From positions 124,001-188,000 of the forward strand of contig JAPWFG010000056.1 in assembly GCA_028015205.1 (NCBI GenBank): a DNA stretch of 64,000 nucleotides, in the 5' to 3' direction. The notes under the pieces were generated by a model, which was given only the letters and a program-made list of their open reading frames with translations, was not told where the DNA came from and searched no databases. Origin of the DNA: Mytilisepta virgata (taxonomy: Eukaryota > Mollusca > Bivalvia > Mytilida > Mytilidae). Shown here one piece after another: positions 10,118 through 20,796 of the stretch (its first letter is position 1; each line of letters opens with the position of its first letter). The position numbers were made by a program, and so were the translations under genes.

Positions 10118-11820
10118 GGCCAAATTGAACCAAACTTGGCCACAAGCATCATTAGGGTATCTAGTTTAAAAAATGTGTCCGATGACCCCGCCTGTCAACC
10201 GACATGACCGACATGGCTAAAAATAGAACATAGGGGTAAACTGCAGTTTTTGTCTTATATCTCAAAAACTAAAGCAATTAGAGCAAAACTGACATGGGGT
10301 AAAAATGTTCATCAGGTCAAGATCTACCTGTCATGAAATTTTCAGACGAATCGGTCAACCCTTTATTGGGTTATTGCCCCTGAATTTTTAATTTTAAGGA
10401 AATTTTGCAGTTTTAGGTTATTATCTTGAATATTATTATAGATAAAGACAAATTGTAAACAGCAAAAATGTTCAACAAAGTAAGATCTACAAATAAGTCA
10501 ACATGACCAAAATCGTTGATTGACCCCTTATAGGAGTTTTTGCCCTTTAAAGACGGCATTCAGCGTAAACTTTGCTTTTAAGATCTTTTCCTCTCAAACC
10601 ACTGAGCCAATTGAGACCAGACTTTGGTGGAATGGTTCTTGGCTGGCCCCCTTCCAAACTTATGTCTGGCATCCCCGACTTCCATGGCTGCTGTTACTAA
10701 AAATAGAAAAAAAAGGGGGGGGGGGTGAATTTCAAAAACCTTCTTATATGAAACTACAAGGCCAGTTGGAACCAAAGTTGGCAGTAATGGTTTTTAGGAA
10801 GTTCTCTTTCAGAAATATGTCCAATGACCCGGACTGTTAACCAAGATGGCCGCCACAGCCGAACTTAGTTTAACATAGGGCCCTATGGGAAAATTCATTG
10901 AAAAATATTCTTGCCTTAAACCACTTGACCAATAGGAACCAGACTTGTCAGCAATGGTCCTTAGATGGTCCTCTTAGAGAGGTGTGTCTGATGACCCGGA
11001 CTGTGAACCAAGATGGCCGCCACAGCTGAACTTAGTTTAACATAGGCCCTATAGGAAAATTCATTGAAAAATTGTGTTGTCTGAAACCACTTGACATATT
11101 GGAGCAGGACTTGGCGGCATTGGTCCTTAGGAGGTCCTTTTTCAGAAATGTGTCAAATTTCGTGGACTGTAAACCAAGATGGCCGCCACAGCAGAACTTA
11201 GTTTAACATAGCACCCTATGGGAAATTCACTCAAAAATCTTCTCGTCTGAAACCACTAAGTCAATTAGAATTAGACTTGGTAGCAATGGGTCCTTAGATG
11301 GTCCTCTTTCAGAATTTTTGTGCGACGACCCAGACTGTCAACCAAGATGGCCGCCACAGCAGAACTTAGTTTAACATAGGGCCCTATGGAAAAATTAATT
11401 GAAAAATCTTCTTGTCTGAAACCACTTGACATATTGGAGCCAGACTTGGCAGCATTGGTCCTTAGGAGATCCTCTTTCAGAAATATGTCCGATCACGTGG
11501 ATTGTCAACCAAGATGGCTGCCACACCGAACTTTGTTAAATATTGGACCCTATAGAAAAATTCAGTTAAAAATCTTCTTGTCTGAAACCGCTTAGCCAGT
11601 TGGAACAAGACTTAGCAGAAATGGTCCTTAGATGGTTCTCTTTTAGAAATGTTTCCGTTGACCTGGACTAAACCAAGATGGCTGCCACAGCTGAAATTAG
11701 TTTAACACAGAATCCTATAGAAAAACCAGCCAAATTGACTGCAACACTTAAATTTTTAGGTCTGCTCAAGGTGAAAAGTTAAATCCAGGTGAGCGATACA
11801 GGCTCTTGAGAGCCTCTAGT
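10118..11820 (+). mobile_element. Family H element H4, 5'-truncated
   Basis: It starts mid-core (CCAAATTGAACCAAACTTGG) directly after element D, so the 5' tip and CG patch are gone. The core has GTCAAGATCTACCTGTCATG, an A-rich then G11 run near 10710-10726, and ~170-bp units with AAGATGGCCGCCACAGC. The 3' end at 11786-11820 is intact: CAGGTGAGCGATACAGG, hairpin, CTCTAGT. Confidence 0.8.
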
Positions 11821-11845
11821 TAATGTTTTCATAACTCACTACAGA

Positions 11846-12504
11846 TGCAGACCTGTTTACCACTACGATTTTGGCGTAGTTTCTACAATTTTTTGTACTC
11901 AAATTACGCTCTACGCCCAAATAGGTCATTTCTACGCTTTCAAAGATGTTACAGTAAAAAAAATCGGCAGTATGTAATTTTGTGTTTAAAGGAAGTTATC
12001 CGAACGCAAAACGGAGTCTTTGTCTTTTATGCGCTTGATAATGAATATAAAAGTATGTATTACAAATGCTTTGGTGATCGTTGACTGTCAAGTTTGACAC
12101 ATGGTGCGATTTGAACTGTTCAAAAGTTTTCAATTAGTTACATATTGTGATGCCAGACATATTCAAAACGCAAATACGAGCAAGAGGTCAGAGAACATAA
12201 ATTTTTTGATGTTTGGACCAAGGACAGAACATGGTTGTATCTTTGGATTTACAAGAGAATGACTTAATAAAATTTAGGAAGAAAACATATATCATTATTG
12301 TGTTCAATATAACTAATCCTATTGAATTTATATATTTGGTATCTTCAAAACATGACTCTTAAAGCTCTCAGAATGCAGGATTTTGCATTGGTGATAGTAA
12401 TTTTTAGGACTTGTAAGATCTAAAACTACACCTAAGTATTGAAAACTACACTTTCTAAATGTATAAACTACACTACTAGCTTAAATGGGGTAAACAGGTG
12501 TGCA
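11846..12504. mobile_element. TIR element with 6-bp target duplication
   Basis: The left end CAGACCTGTTTACC (from 11849) is inverted at the right as GGTAAACAGGTGTG (to about 12502), with one mismatch. Both ends are flanked by CAGATG, a 6-bp target-site duplication. The 653-bp interior has no transposase; an 79-aa ORF (11845-12084) is accidental. The superfamily is not assigned: 6-bp duplications fit a few DNA transposon groups such as IS3EU. Confidence 0.7.
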
Positions 12505-12903
12505 GATGTAACTTTATCACTTTTCAGCACCTTCAAAAGCTTGTGTTTAAATATTCTTCTTGTATTAGAATATAACAATCATACTATCATTGTTCACTGC
12601 CATCTTTAGTTACAATAATCAATATCAATGGTATATTACTATTAAAGTTATTTCACTATTAACCACAGTTATCCAGCATATCTTCATATAGCGAATAATA
12701 ACCTATACAATTAGTAATATGAAGACACTATTATAGTTGTCTTCAGCAGGCCTGGCAGCAGCTTTAGCGTTCATACAGGCATCAGCAGCATTGACATTAT
12801 CTCATTATTTACAGCTTAAAATTTATAATGTATGTCTGATAGCATTTACTTTCATTAGAAATACACGACAGGCGAGACATTTTTTTTTTTGTGTCCACTC
12901 TTG
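12505..12903. other. Unassigned; weak exon-like stretch
   Basis: GTTGTCTTCAG at about 12748 is an acceptor-like site. The frame after it reads GLAAALAFIQASAALTL, a plausible membrane helix, but no clear donor ends it. GGCGAGACA at 12871-12879 is the terminal motif of family P, perhaps a relic. I do not call a gene. Confidence 0.25.
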
Positions 12904-13700
12904 TGAGATAATTGAACACTATTGATTTAATGGGAGTGGGGATAACCCCTGGGGAGACAAGGTATGTGTCATTTGGTGGGTCTTACCATGGGGTGGGGAT
13001 TTTAACGGTTTATGAAATAATTGAACATTATTGATTTGATGGGAGTGGTAATAACCCCCTAGAGAAAAGAGGTATGTGTTTGTTTAGTTAGTGATTTATG
13101 CAGTTTTCAGCACATTTGGCTATTTAGCGGCGGCCAGTTTTTATTGGTGGAGGAAAGCAGAGTACCCAGAGAGAACCACCAACCTTCAGTAGGAAAATTG
13201 GCAATCCTTGTCAGTTTAGATCGGAGTCGAAAGCCCCATCACAGGTGAGATTCGAACTCGCAACTCTAGTGTTGACAGGCTACTGATTATTAGTAGTCAT
13301 GACGAGCGAGGTATGTGTCATTTGGTGCAATTCTTACCATATGGGGAATAAGAAAATATATGGTTTAGGGGTGGGGATTTTAACAGTTTATGAGATAATT
13401 GAACATTATTGATTATTGGGGTGAGGATCACCCTACTGAAAGAAGGTAAATGTCATTTAATGTGTCTTGTTACGGAGAATAATAAAATATACGATTTAAA
13501 GCTACGGATTTTAATTGCATATGATATTTTTCAAAATTATCGACTTTGGGGATATGAAATTTTTCAAAATTATCGACTTTGGGGGATGACCCCCTTAGAG
13601 GAACGAGGTATATGTCATTTAATAGGTGTTGTCACAGTGTATAATAAAATATATGATATGAGATTGTTATTGGTTACTCTCGTAGAGTTTTTCGATGAAA
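12904..13700 (+). repeat. Diverged ~110-135-bp tandem array 2
   Basis: Same unit as array 1: GATTTGATGGGAGTGG, AACCCC, GGTATGTGTCATTTGG, GGGGATTTTAACGGTTTATGA. Copies start near 12904, 13013 and 13391, with further decayed units to 13700 including a short duplication of TTTTCAAAATTATCGACTTTG. A SINE interrupts it at 13080. Confidence 0.65.
13080..13307 (-). mobile_element. tRNA-derived SINE, 228 bp
   Basis: On the minus strand a tRNA T-arm/B-box (GCGAGTTCGAATCTCACC) lies near the 5' end, preceded by an anticodon-arm-like AGCCTGTCAACACTAGAG; the A-box side is truncated. The body carries GGTACTCTGCTTTCCTCC, a conserved line seen in widespread metazoan SINEs. The 3' tail is A-rich (CACTAACTAAACAAAC). 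Perfect 11-bp target duplications GAGGTATGTGT flank it (13069-13079 and 13308-13318), showing LINE-mediated insertion into array 2. Confidence 0.8.
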
Positions 13701-14375
13701 TCCTATCAAATTATGAATAGTATAAGGCACATCTAGAAACATTGATCTTTCACCATGGAAAATCTCAGATCATATCTCTGACACTCAAACGAACAAAATT
13801 GGAGAGGAAGAAAAAAAATTTTGATAAAAATCGCAAATCAAAATCTATAAGTCTCCCACTTCGTTTGGGAGACTTAATAAACAGGAATTTGATTTACATT
13901 AATGTTTATATGAAATTTGTTTTCATATTTTTAAAAGACCACAGATCATGAAGTAAATCTATAAAGTAAAAATACAGTGTATGTCCATAAATGTACAGTG
14001 ATTTTTTTGCAATTATTTCAAATAATACTGAACAAAAATCAACTATAAAGACAGTGTAATATCTGAAATGGTTTTCTTGGTTGAATGTATGAATTGTTAA
14101 ACAATGCTGTTATATTTGAAGTATAGCTGTGAATATTATGTGATATATTATCTTCTTTCACAAGTCAATCACCATTGTTAAAAATTTGAAATTATATGAA
14201 TTTATCTGTTGTGTTTGCTGAACGTATTTTATAAATGAGATATTAATTCAATAATAAACCCACTTGTAAAGCCACACATTGTACATAGAATAGTAGTTAG
14301 AGTCTATTTTGTGTTCATGATACAAAGAAGGGTCATTTTCAGATAGAGTATGTTTCACAAAAGTATTGTCCTTTT
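13701..14375. other. No recognised feature
   Basis: AT-rich. A short inverted pair around AGTCTCCCACTTCGTTTGGGAG at about 13850-13871 is the only local structure. Confidence 0.35.
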
Positions 14376-15208
14376 TAGCTCAACTGGCCTAAAGGCCATG
14401 TGAGCTATTGCCATCACTTGGTGACCATCGTCATTGTCTGTCGTTGTCCTAAACTTTCCTTTAAAGATCTTCTTCTCTGAGACCACTGAGCCAATTGGAA
14501 CAAAACTAGGCAGCAATGGTCCTTAGTTGGTCCTCTTTCAGAATTATGTCCGATGACCTGGTCTGTCATCCAACATGTCTGCCAGAGCAGAGCATAGTTT
14601 TACATAGGACACTATGGGAAATTTACTGAAGATCTTCTTGTCTGAAACCACTTGGCCAATTGGAACAAAACTTGGCAGCAATGGTCCTTAGGTGGTCCTC
14701 TTTCAGAATTATATATGATGACCCAACCCATCATCCAATATGGCCAACAGAACCGAACAGATCTTGTCTGAAACCGCTTGGCCAATTGGAACAAAACTTG
14801 ACAGCAATGGTCCTTAAGTGGCTGCCTTTCAGAAATGTTTCCGATGATACCTCCAACCATCCAAAATGGCTGCCAGAGCCGAACATAGTTAAACATAGTA
14901 CCCTATGGGAAATTTCCTTAAAGGTCTTCTTGTCTAAAACCACTGGACCATTTGGAACAAAAGTAGCAATGGCCCTTAGTTGGTCCTCTTTCAGAATTAT
15001 ATCCGATGACCCCACGGTGGGGCCACCCGTCATCCAAGATGGCCGTCGAAGCCAAACATAGTTTAACATTGGACCGAATTGGAAAAATCACTGAAAGATC
15101 TTCTTGTTTGAAACCAGTGAGCCAGTTGGCTTGACAGAAGTGTTCCAGGCTGCCAGTCAATATGGACATAGTCCAGGTTTGCAATAATGGCTCCTGGGAG
15201 CCTCTAGT
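14376..15208 (+). mobile_element. Family H element H5, short and diverged
   Basis: 5' tip TAGCTCAACTGGCCT with hairpin partner AGGCCATGTGAGCT (14377-14406), then the CCATCGTCATTGTCTGTCGTTGTC patch. The core has ~125-170-bp units with GGTCCTTAG(T/G)TGGTCCTCTTTCAGAATTAT. The 3' end is worn: GGCTCCTGGGAGCC hairpin and CTCTAGT remain (15189-15208), but CAGGTGAGC is mutated. The 133-aa ORF at 14660-15061 is a repeat frame. Confidence 0.75.
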
Positions 15209-15490
15209 TTATTAGATTTATATACAATTACCTCACCTTCGAGACAGGATGGCCCCCACAGCCAAACAATTTCTTATAGGACCCAATTTGAAAATTCACT
15301 TACAATTTTCTGTTCTAATATTTGGTGATCCTGCTTTATTCCAAAGTGGCCATCACAGCTGAAATTAATTTTAATATATGATCTTACAGAAAAAAATTGC
15401 TAAAAAGATTACTTTGTTTAAAACACTGAGTTAATTGTAAACCAACTTGAGAGCTGTGTTTCTTAGATTATCCATTTCGTGATTTATAGC
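15209..15490 (+). repeat. Decayed family H core fragment
   Basis: Recognisable remnants: GAGACAGGATGGCCCCCACAGC, then GGTGATCCTGC, CATCACAGCTGAAATTAATTT and AAACACTGAGTTAATTG. Much older than H5. Confidence 0.45.
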
Positions 15491-16708
15491 CGCTGACCTC
15501 ACCTATTAAAAAAAGCCTTTTTATGGCCTTTAATAAGGAAGTTAGAACTGGTATGTGATATGACTCCTGTAAACAACAGGCTTCTCACTTGATTGAAAAA
15601 GTGTTGATTATATATTGTACCCAGTTTTATCTTCACATACGTAATGAGATTTCTGGTACAGATGAAGTAGAGATATAATCTCAAATGGTGAATGGACATC
15701 TAATCACATATGATAAAGAATTATCAAATAGTAACAAGATGCATAAAATTGGAGTTTTCTGCTTATGACCCAGATTTGTGACACGTCTCAGGTGAATGAA
15801 TTGCTATGACGTGATATAATGTGATAACACTGTTATGTTTGTATAGTTTACTACTGTTTTATAGATCTGTAGTATTTTTATTATGTTTGTATGGATAATG
15901 AATTTCATTGATTTTAATAATTTAGGCCATAATTTTTTTTAAAAACCTTGCGTTTCCTATAAAATTCTCTAGAACTTGCAGTCGGTAGATACAAATTTCT
16001 TTATTGTTATGATACCCTTTTATGTAAGGTTACATTGGGCTTTTCCTTGCTTTAAACAGTGATTGTTCAGAAGTAGCTAAGAAAACTTTTATAGTAGGCA
16101 CTCAAAATTAGGTAGTTGGTTTCTCTAAACAAAGGATTCTGTTATTTGGCCTTCTGTCTCTAACCTTTTGCAAAAAGACCCAACATGACTTATTAGTTGA
16201 ATATGCCCAAGAATATATTTAGATCTGATTTATGAAACTTTAAACCACAGAAACAAATCAACTGATAAGTATGGATTTATTTCAATTTAAAGTTTATTTT
16301 GGTTTCTTGAAACATTTAGAGCACTACTCAGATTGATATTTTATTGCCAATTTAAACTATTGTCAATGTTTTATTACACATATTTCCAGTTTTTTAAATC
16401 ATTTACACATACTACTGTACAATTCATTTTATATTACAACATTTTTTACAGATATGAATTGAGATTATACAAGCATGAAATCTTTTTTGCCGAAGTCGGA
16501 TTTTTATTCCTCCATGTTTTTCAGTAAATTTTAAGGAAGTTCTATGTAAATTAGACATTTAATGACAGATATTTATACATAGTATTAAATCTTGATGAGC
16601 TGTTAATAGTATTTAGATTCACTATTACATTTCTATTTAAAAACCACACAAAGTATCCTTTTCATATTGTCAGCCAAACACATTGTATTGGAAATAGATT
16701 CACACATA
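15491..16708. other. No recognised feature
   Basis: AT-rich non-coding DNA, probably intronic. Short ORFs here are hydrophobic and of low complexity. Confidence 0.35.
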
Positions 16709-17477
16709 CTGTGGATTCATTAATATTCGTTGTATACCAATTTTCATGGGTCCCAGTAAACCACAAATTTAAATTTCCAACAAAAAATATTTTTTTCCAG
16801 CTTAAATGCACTGAAGTTTGAAACCACGGAGTTTTGATGTACCTATGAACAATTGCGTTCTTACAGCATGTACTTGGATACTGACATATGATGAGTCAGC
16901 TATATCCATAGAGGATATAGTATTTAGTGTAATTTTGTCTTTGGTAACGTATAAACGCTCAAACATTTATCTTTAAAAATATCTTGACTGTGTAAATTGT
17001 CGCGGAATTCACTTCGGGTTTTTTATTCAAACATTAAAGAAAAATATTAATCTTAAGTAGGCCTAAACAATACAGACTTTCTCATAAATTACAGTAAAAA
17101 CAACTTGTCCAAAGATAATAAAGCAGAAATTAATGGTCGTAATCGGATTAAAGATATTATATATGCCGAGGTATTTGGTGACAAGTGATTGCAATTTTGT
17201 CAATACATATTTCATACCTAATTAGCCTAACAAGTAAATAATTATGTCAATCTTGTTAAATTCATGACAAATTTGAAGAATCTGTTTGTTAGACTTTTGT
17301 TTTATAAGCACTTGAAATCAGTACTTTACTGTACAATATAAAAGTCTGGTCGGCACCTTTTGTCGCAGTATTTTCATGATATCTGATGTACCAAGCCACG
17401 AATTTACATATTCCACGAAATGCCTTCTTTTCTCTATCCACGAAAATTGGTATCCACGAAAATAAATGAATCCACAG
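16709..17477. mobile_element. 769-bp TIR element, TA target site
   Basis: CTGTGGATTCATTAATATTCG at the left is inverted at the right (CGAAAATAAATGAATCCACAG). TA flanks both ends (16707-16708, 17478-17479). Subterminal TACCAATTTTCATGG pairs with CCACGAAAATTGGTA. This fits a non-autonomous Tc1/mariner-like element. No transposase. A diverged single end of the same family lies at 22325-22480. The right end is 58 bp upstream of the exon at 17535. Confidence 0.75.
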
Positions 17478-17534
17478 TATATCCTTTTCTGTTCATACTT
17501 CATTCCATCAGTTTGCTTAAGTTTTTATATGCAG

Positions 17535-17619
17535 GTCCATTTCTCAAAAACCCGTGGAGACATATCAATGATATTATACCACTACAATCATCTTATAAAA
17601 CGGGACAAAGTTCAGCAAG
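17535..17619 (+). CDS. 85-bp internal coding exon, unknown protein
   Basis: The acceptor TTTTTATATGCAG and the consensus donor AAG|GTGAGT bound an open frame reading PFLKNPWRHINDIIPLQSS and then YKTGQSSA. The exon starts in phase 1 and ends after two bases of a codon. It is 85 bp, a normal internal exon size. The protein is not recognised. A decayed copy lies 740 bp downstream. The neighbouring exon is not identified with certainty; 19828 onward is one possibility. Confidence 0.6.
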
Positions 17620-18273
17620 GTGAGTCACTTTGACCTACATTTTATGCATGAGTGACTGATAAAATTTTCCATTTAATTTCATCTTAGGAATTCATGTTGT
17701 AATAGCATCACACTGTAATCCTTTTGCATAATATAATGCATTTCTCCAAGTTTTTCTATTTAGGTTCAATTTAGACAGTACATGTGTTTATATAGTACAC
17801 AAGACCACTACATTTGAGTAACCACAATTTAAATTTTATGTTTGAGTTACTTTGGTTAAATTTTTGCAGTTAGGTGTATTATGTAATGTACAATACAACC
17901 CAGCTACTAAATAATATTTATACCATGGCTTTCAAGAGTCAACCTATTTAAAGAAATGATTGTTTGCGAGTAAGCCATGGTATAAATGACTTGTGACAGA
18001 AATGAAACTGATTGACATGTTTCTTTTTTCACCTTTGAACTTTCAACTAGCCAGTGAGGTGACAGTTATTTTCAATGTCTTGTTACATTGTATTTAAATT
18101 GAATCCAAAAGAAGGAAAAATTCAAAATGCTGTAAGTTTTCATTGGCTCAAGTAAGTAACATTCAGTCATTTGAACAAACAAATTATTTTCAAAAAAGAT
18201 CAAAGAAAATTCAGTCATTTATGTTACAATGTCACTGTATGTGACTTTAGTTAAATTTTGGCGTTTAAGTCAA
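17620..18273. other. Intronic DNA
   Basis: Starts with the GTGAGT donor. AT-rich with no open frame. CATGGCTTTC and its near complement around 17925-17985 can form a loose stem. Confidence 0.35.
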
Positions 18274-18362
18274 ATTTCCCAAAGACCAATGATGATATGC
18301 CAATAACATTCCAAGGCTACAATCATCTTTTATAGTAGAACAACACAACTCAGCAATATTTT
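18274..18362 (+). pseudogene. Decayed duplicate of the 17535 exon
   Basis: It aligns base for base with 17535-17619: TCAAATTTCCCAAAGACC against TCCATTTCTCAAAAACCC, then CTACAATCATCTT shared exactly, then ACAACTCAGCAA against CAAAGTTCAGCAA. The frame is broken and neither splice site is kept (AAG before it, no GT after GCAA). A tandem exon duplication that decayed. Confidence 0.6.
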
Positions 18363-19446
18363 TAATAATTCAGCAGGTAACAAGAAATAGGTTGATATAT
18401 TGGAATACCAAAAAAAGAATGAAAAAAAAAAGAATTGTGATAAGTTTGTACATTTATTGAAGGAATATAAAGAAATTGATTTCCTTTTTGAAGGCCATAC
18501 ATTCATGCATAAATTTCCAAATTTACATTACCGGTACTTAGATTTAATCTGCCGAGAGAAATATTCTATATATTCTTTTGATGACAAACCATTGCTGGGA
18601 AATTATGGTGATACATGTATTATGAAAAGGAGTTCAGTTGAAAAAAATTGTTATTAAACATTGTTAAGCTGTTTTGGTAGATTGAAAAGTTTGAAATGTA
18701 TTTTTTTTTAATAAGAAATTAGTCTTTGAGCTTAAAATTTATATTCTTACATAATATAAACAAATCGAAAGTGCAAAAGGCAATAAAATAGATATTGGCA
18801 TCCCAGCCGATGCTGCATTGTCAATAGCTGATATTACTATAAATCTGTTAAGTCTGGACTCCTGATCTTCATCAGACCTTAAAAAAAGAGTTACTCATTA
18901 GAATTTTTAAAAAGGTCCTTAGTAATTTTTAATTTTTATGGCTTAATTATCTGCATCTTTGAACCAAGTCCATCTAGTTATCAGCTGTTTAATGGTCAAT
19001 ATAGAAAGTCTGACGTGATGATGTATGTTTTATATATATGATTGTTTTCTCCATATATGTTATATTAGTGGCATTGTTAGTTGTATGTAAACATTTTAAC
19101 ATTTGTTTTATTGCCATAGTTTACTGATATATGATACAAATTACTGCCTGTATAGAAGGTGGTATACATTCCAATTATAAATAACATTCTTGTATAATTT
19201 TTACTTTTTTGTTAGTTTGAAGCTGATTTATATATACATATACATTCCTTGTCTTTGGTCTGGTTTTATAGTTCTCTTGTGTATTGTGTGGTTCTTTTTT
19301 TTTAAATAAGTTGAAAAGAAATTTAGAATTTTTAAAACTATTAATTGAGGTCTCCGTCGGTGATTCTTTATTGGACAATGAAACCATGAACATGTATGTT
19401 GATGGCCCATTTCTCTTGTTAGGCAGTTCTAAAAGAAGTTTATGTT
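18363..19446. other. No recognised feature
   Basis: AT-rich. The 85-aa ORF at 18400-18657 starts in an A-rich run and has no domain. GATCTTCATCAG and related short motifs only. Confidence 0.3.
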
Positions 19447-19737
19447 TATTATACCACTGCTCCAAAGGAGAGGGGGTATACTGTTTACCGTTGTTATTCT
19501 GTCCCTGCATGTGTCTGTCTGTCTATCCGTTACAAAATTTTACACTTTTCTCTGCAACTATTCATCACAGCCACTTGATATTTTGTCACAAGCCTTCTAT
19601 TGGTATGTCATATCGTGGGATACGTTTTCGAACCAAGGCAACATCAACTTACTGTTTGACGACTTCCGTTATTTCTTTCGATGTTATTGAAAAGTGGGGG
19701 TATCGCTAGTGAGCAATGGCTCACTGTACATCTTGTT
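19447..19737 (+). mobile_element. Small element G with paired hairpin ends
   Basis: The 5' tip ATACCACTGCTCC folds on GGAGAGGGGGTAT (19451-19479). A TGTCTGTCTGTCTATCCG patch follows. The 3' side has GGGGGTAT, complementary to the 5' tip, then the hairpin AGTGAGCAATGGCTCACT (19708-19725). About 290 bp, no tandem core. It has the same layout as families H, P, E and F. Confidence 0.65.
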
Positions 19738-19827
19738 TGGTTAAGTTTTGGCAATGATTCAAAATCTAGGTGAATGTACAAAAGCATGGTATAACATGCT
19801 GATCTTAATATTATTCCATAATTCCAG

Positions 19828-19934
19828 GTTTAGACTCAGAAATCCATTGTATTGTATATACAGATGAATGGAGCTTAACCTATGGTATAATATGGACAAG
19901 ATGCATGTCTGGTTATCACAGTTGGTGTAACTAA
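19828..19934 (+). CDS. Possible exon, low confidence
   Basis: TTATTCCATAATTCCAG is a good acceptor ending at 19827. One frame after it reads LDSEIHCIVYTDEWSLTYG and continues to TAA at 19932-19934; GTATAA after TATG at about 19883 could be a donor. Another frame would continue the 17535 exon for a few residues before stopping. The peptide looks protein-like but is not recognised. Confidence 0.25.
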
Positions 19935-20125
19935 ATTTGTTTACAAATGAGAATAATAATTCAAACAACAACATTGTGCATTCAGAATTAATTAGTTGTA
20001 CATTGATATTACTGGTGGTCATTCATAAGTAAAATGTTAATATCGTAGAAGAAATAGTTTAGATGTCCATCTTGGGTGTTTTTGATGAAACTTTGACACC
20101 TTAAGCACTTTAAACAGATACAATT

Positions 20126-20182
20126 CTAAAGATTTTTAGAATTTAAAGATTTTTAGAGTTTTAAAGATTTTTAGAATTTCGA
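20126..20182 (+). repeat. Three short tandem units
   Basis: AAGATTTTTAGA(A/G)TTT(T/A)A is repeated three times. Confidence 0.7.
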
Positions 20183-20615
20183 CAGCATATCATTAATTAA
20201 AAAAAAATGGCACAGTTGCATGGATGTTTTTCCTCAGATTTTCTATTTCAAATAATTTAACTGGTTCCTGTTTGAGGGCTGAATAAGTTGAGGAAATTGA
20301 GATTTTTATGGAACCAGGCCAAAAATACCCTAAATCATTAAAATCCCATTATGTATATTAGTTCATTTAAGTAAATTAATCAGGGAAAGGTTTAGTACCA
20401 AGAGAAATAATTCTGACCTCTTCTGAGAACTGGTGTAGAGTTAGCAGAGTTCCTTATCAAGATAAAATTTGAGCTTGGTGAAGTTTATATACACACAATT
20501 TCAGACGTAGATTGTTGTTTTTAACATTGAAACTGAAATTTATGTCATAATTAACATTTCTACATTCTGTTTTTCCAGTGTATGTCTGTTCTTATTTTAG
20601 ATGCAGTTGTATTTA

Positions 20616-20796
20616 CAGTCAAACTTTTGTGTAAAGGGCATCCAAGGGACCAGAAAAAAAATGCCCTTTATGAGCAGGTGCCCTCTATACAGTGGTTAAT
20701 TTTACATGCTTTGTTTATGAATGGGACTTTTTCACTGTGCCCTCTATAGAAAGTGTTATTGCTATATAGAGGTGCCCTTTAAGGCAGGTTTGACTG
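20616..20796. mobile_element. 181-bp MITE
   Basis: CAGTCAAACTTTTGTGTAAAGGG at the left tip is inverted as CCTTTAAGGCAGGTTTGACTG at the right. TTA flanks both ends. The interior repeats GCCCTCTATA and GCCCTTTA as inverted pairs. Confidence 0.7.

Larger units (their letters stand above)
7608..10120 (+). mobile_element. Element D, split by H3, 3' end lost
   Basis: The 5' hairpin is TGTCAAGC, then the 18-bp perfect palindrome CTGCGACTTAAGTCGCAG (7619-7636), then GCTCGACA. A CGGCGGCAGTGGCG patch follows. The D body runs to 7843 and resumes at 9819 (ATTTCTCTCTTATTATGAG to ATAGTTAAGTTTTTATG). Family H element H3 occupies the gap. The end near 10118 joins H4 without a D terminus. No coding capacity. 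Confidence 0.65.

Noticed and set aside
12748..12850. Alanine-rich exon after GTTGTCTTCAG
   Set aside because: No convincing donor or homology; left as unassigned.
13230..13280. tRNA gene
   Set aside because: Only the T-arm side is present, with a stem mismatch and no A-box; it is the head of a SINE with target duplications.
14660..15061. 133-aa ORF and a 112-aa ORF opposite to it
   Set aside because: Both fall in the H5 repeat core; similar peptides appear in several frames of other H copies.
18400..18657. 85-aa ORF
   Set aside because: Starts in an A-rich run, no domain, no splice support.
19284..19709. 141-aa ORF
   Set aside because: Spans flank and element G, including its hairpin and TCTG repeat; no domain.
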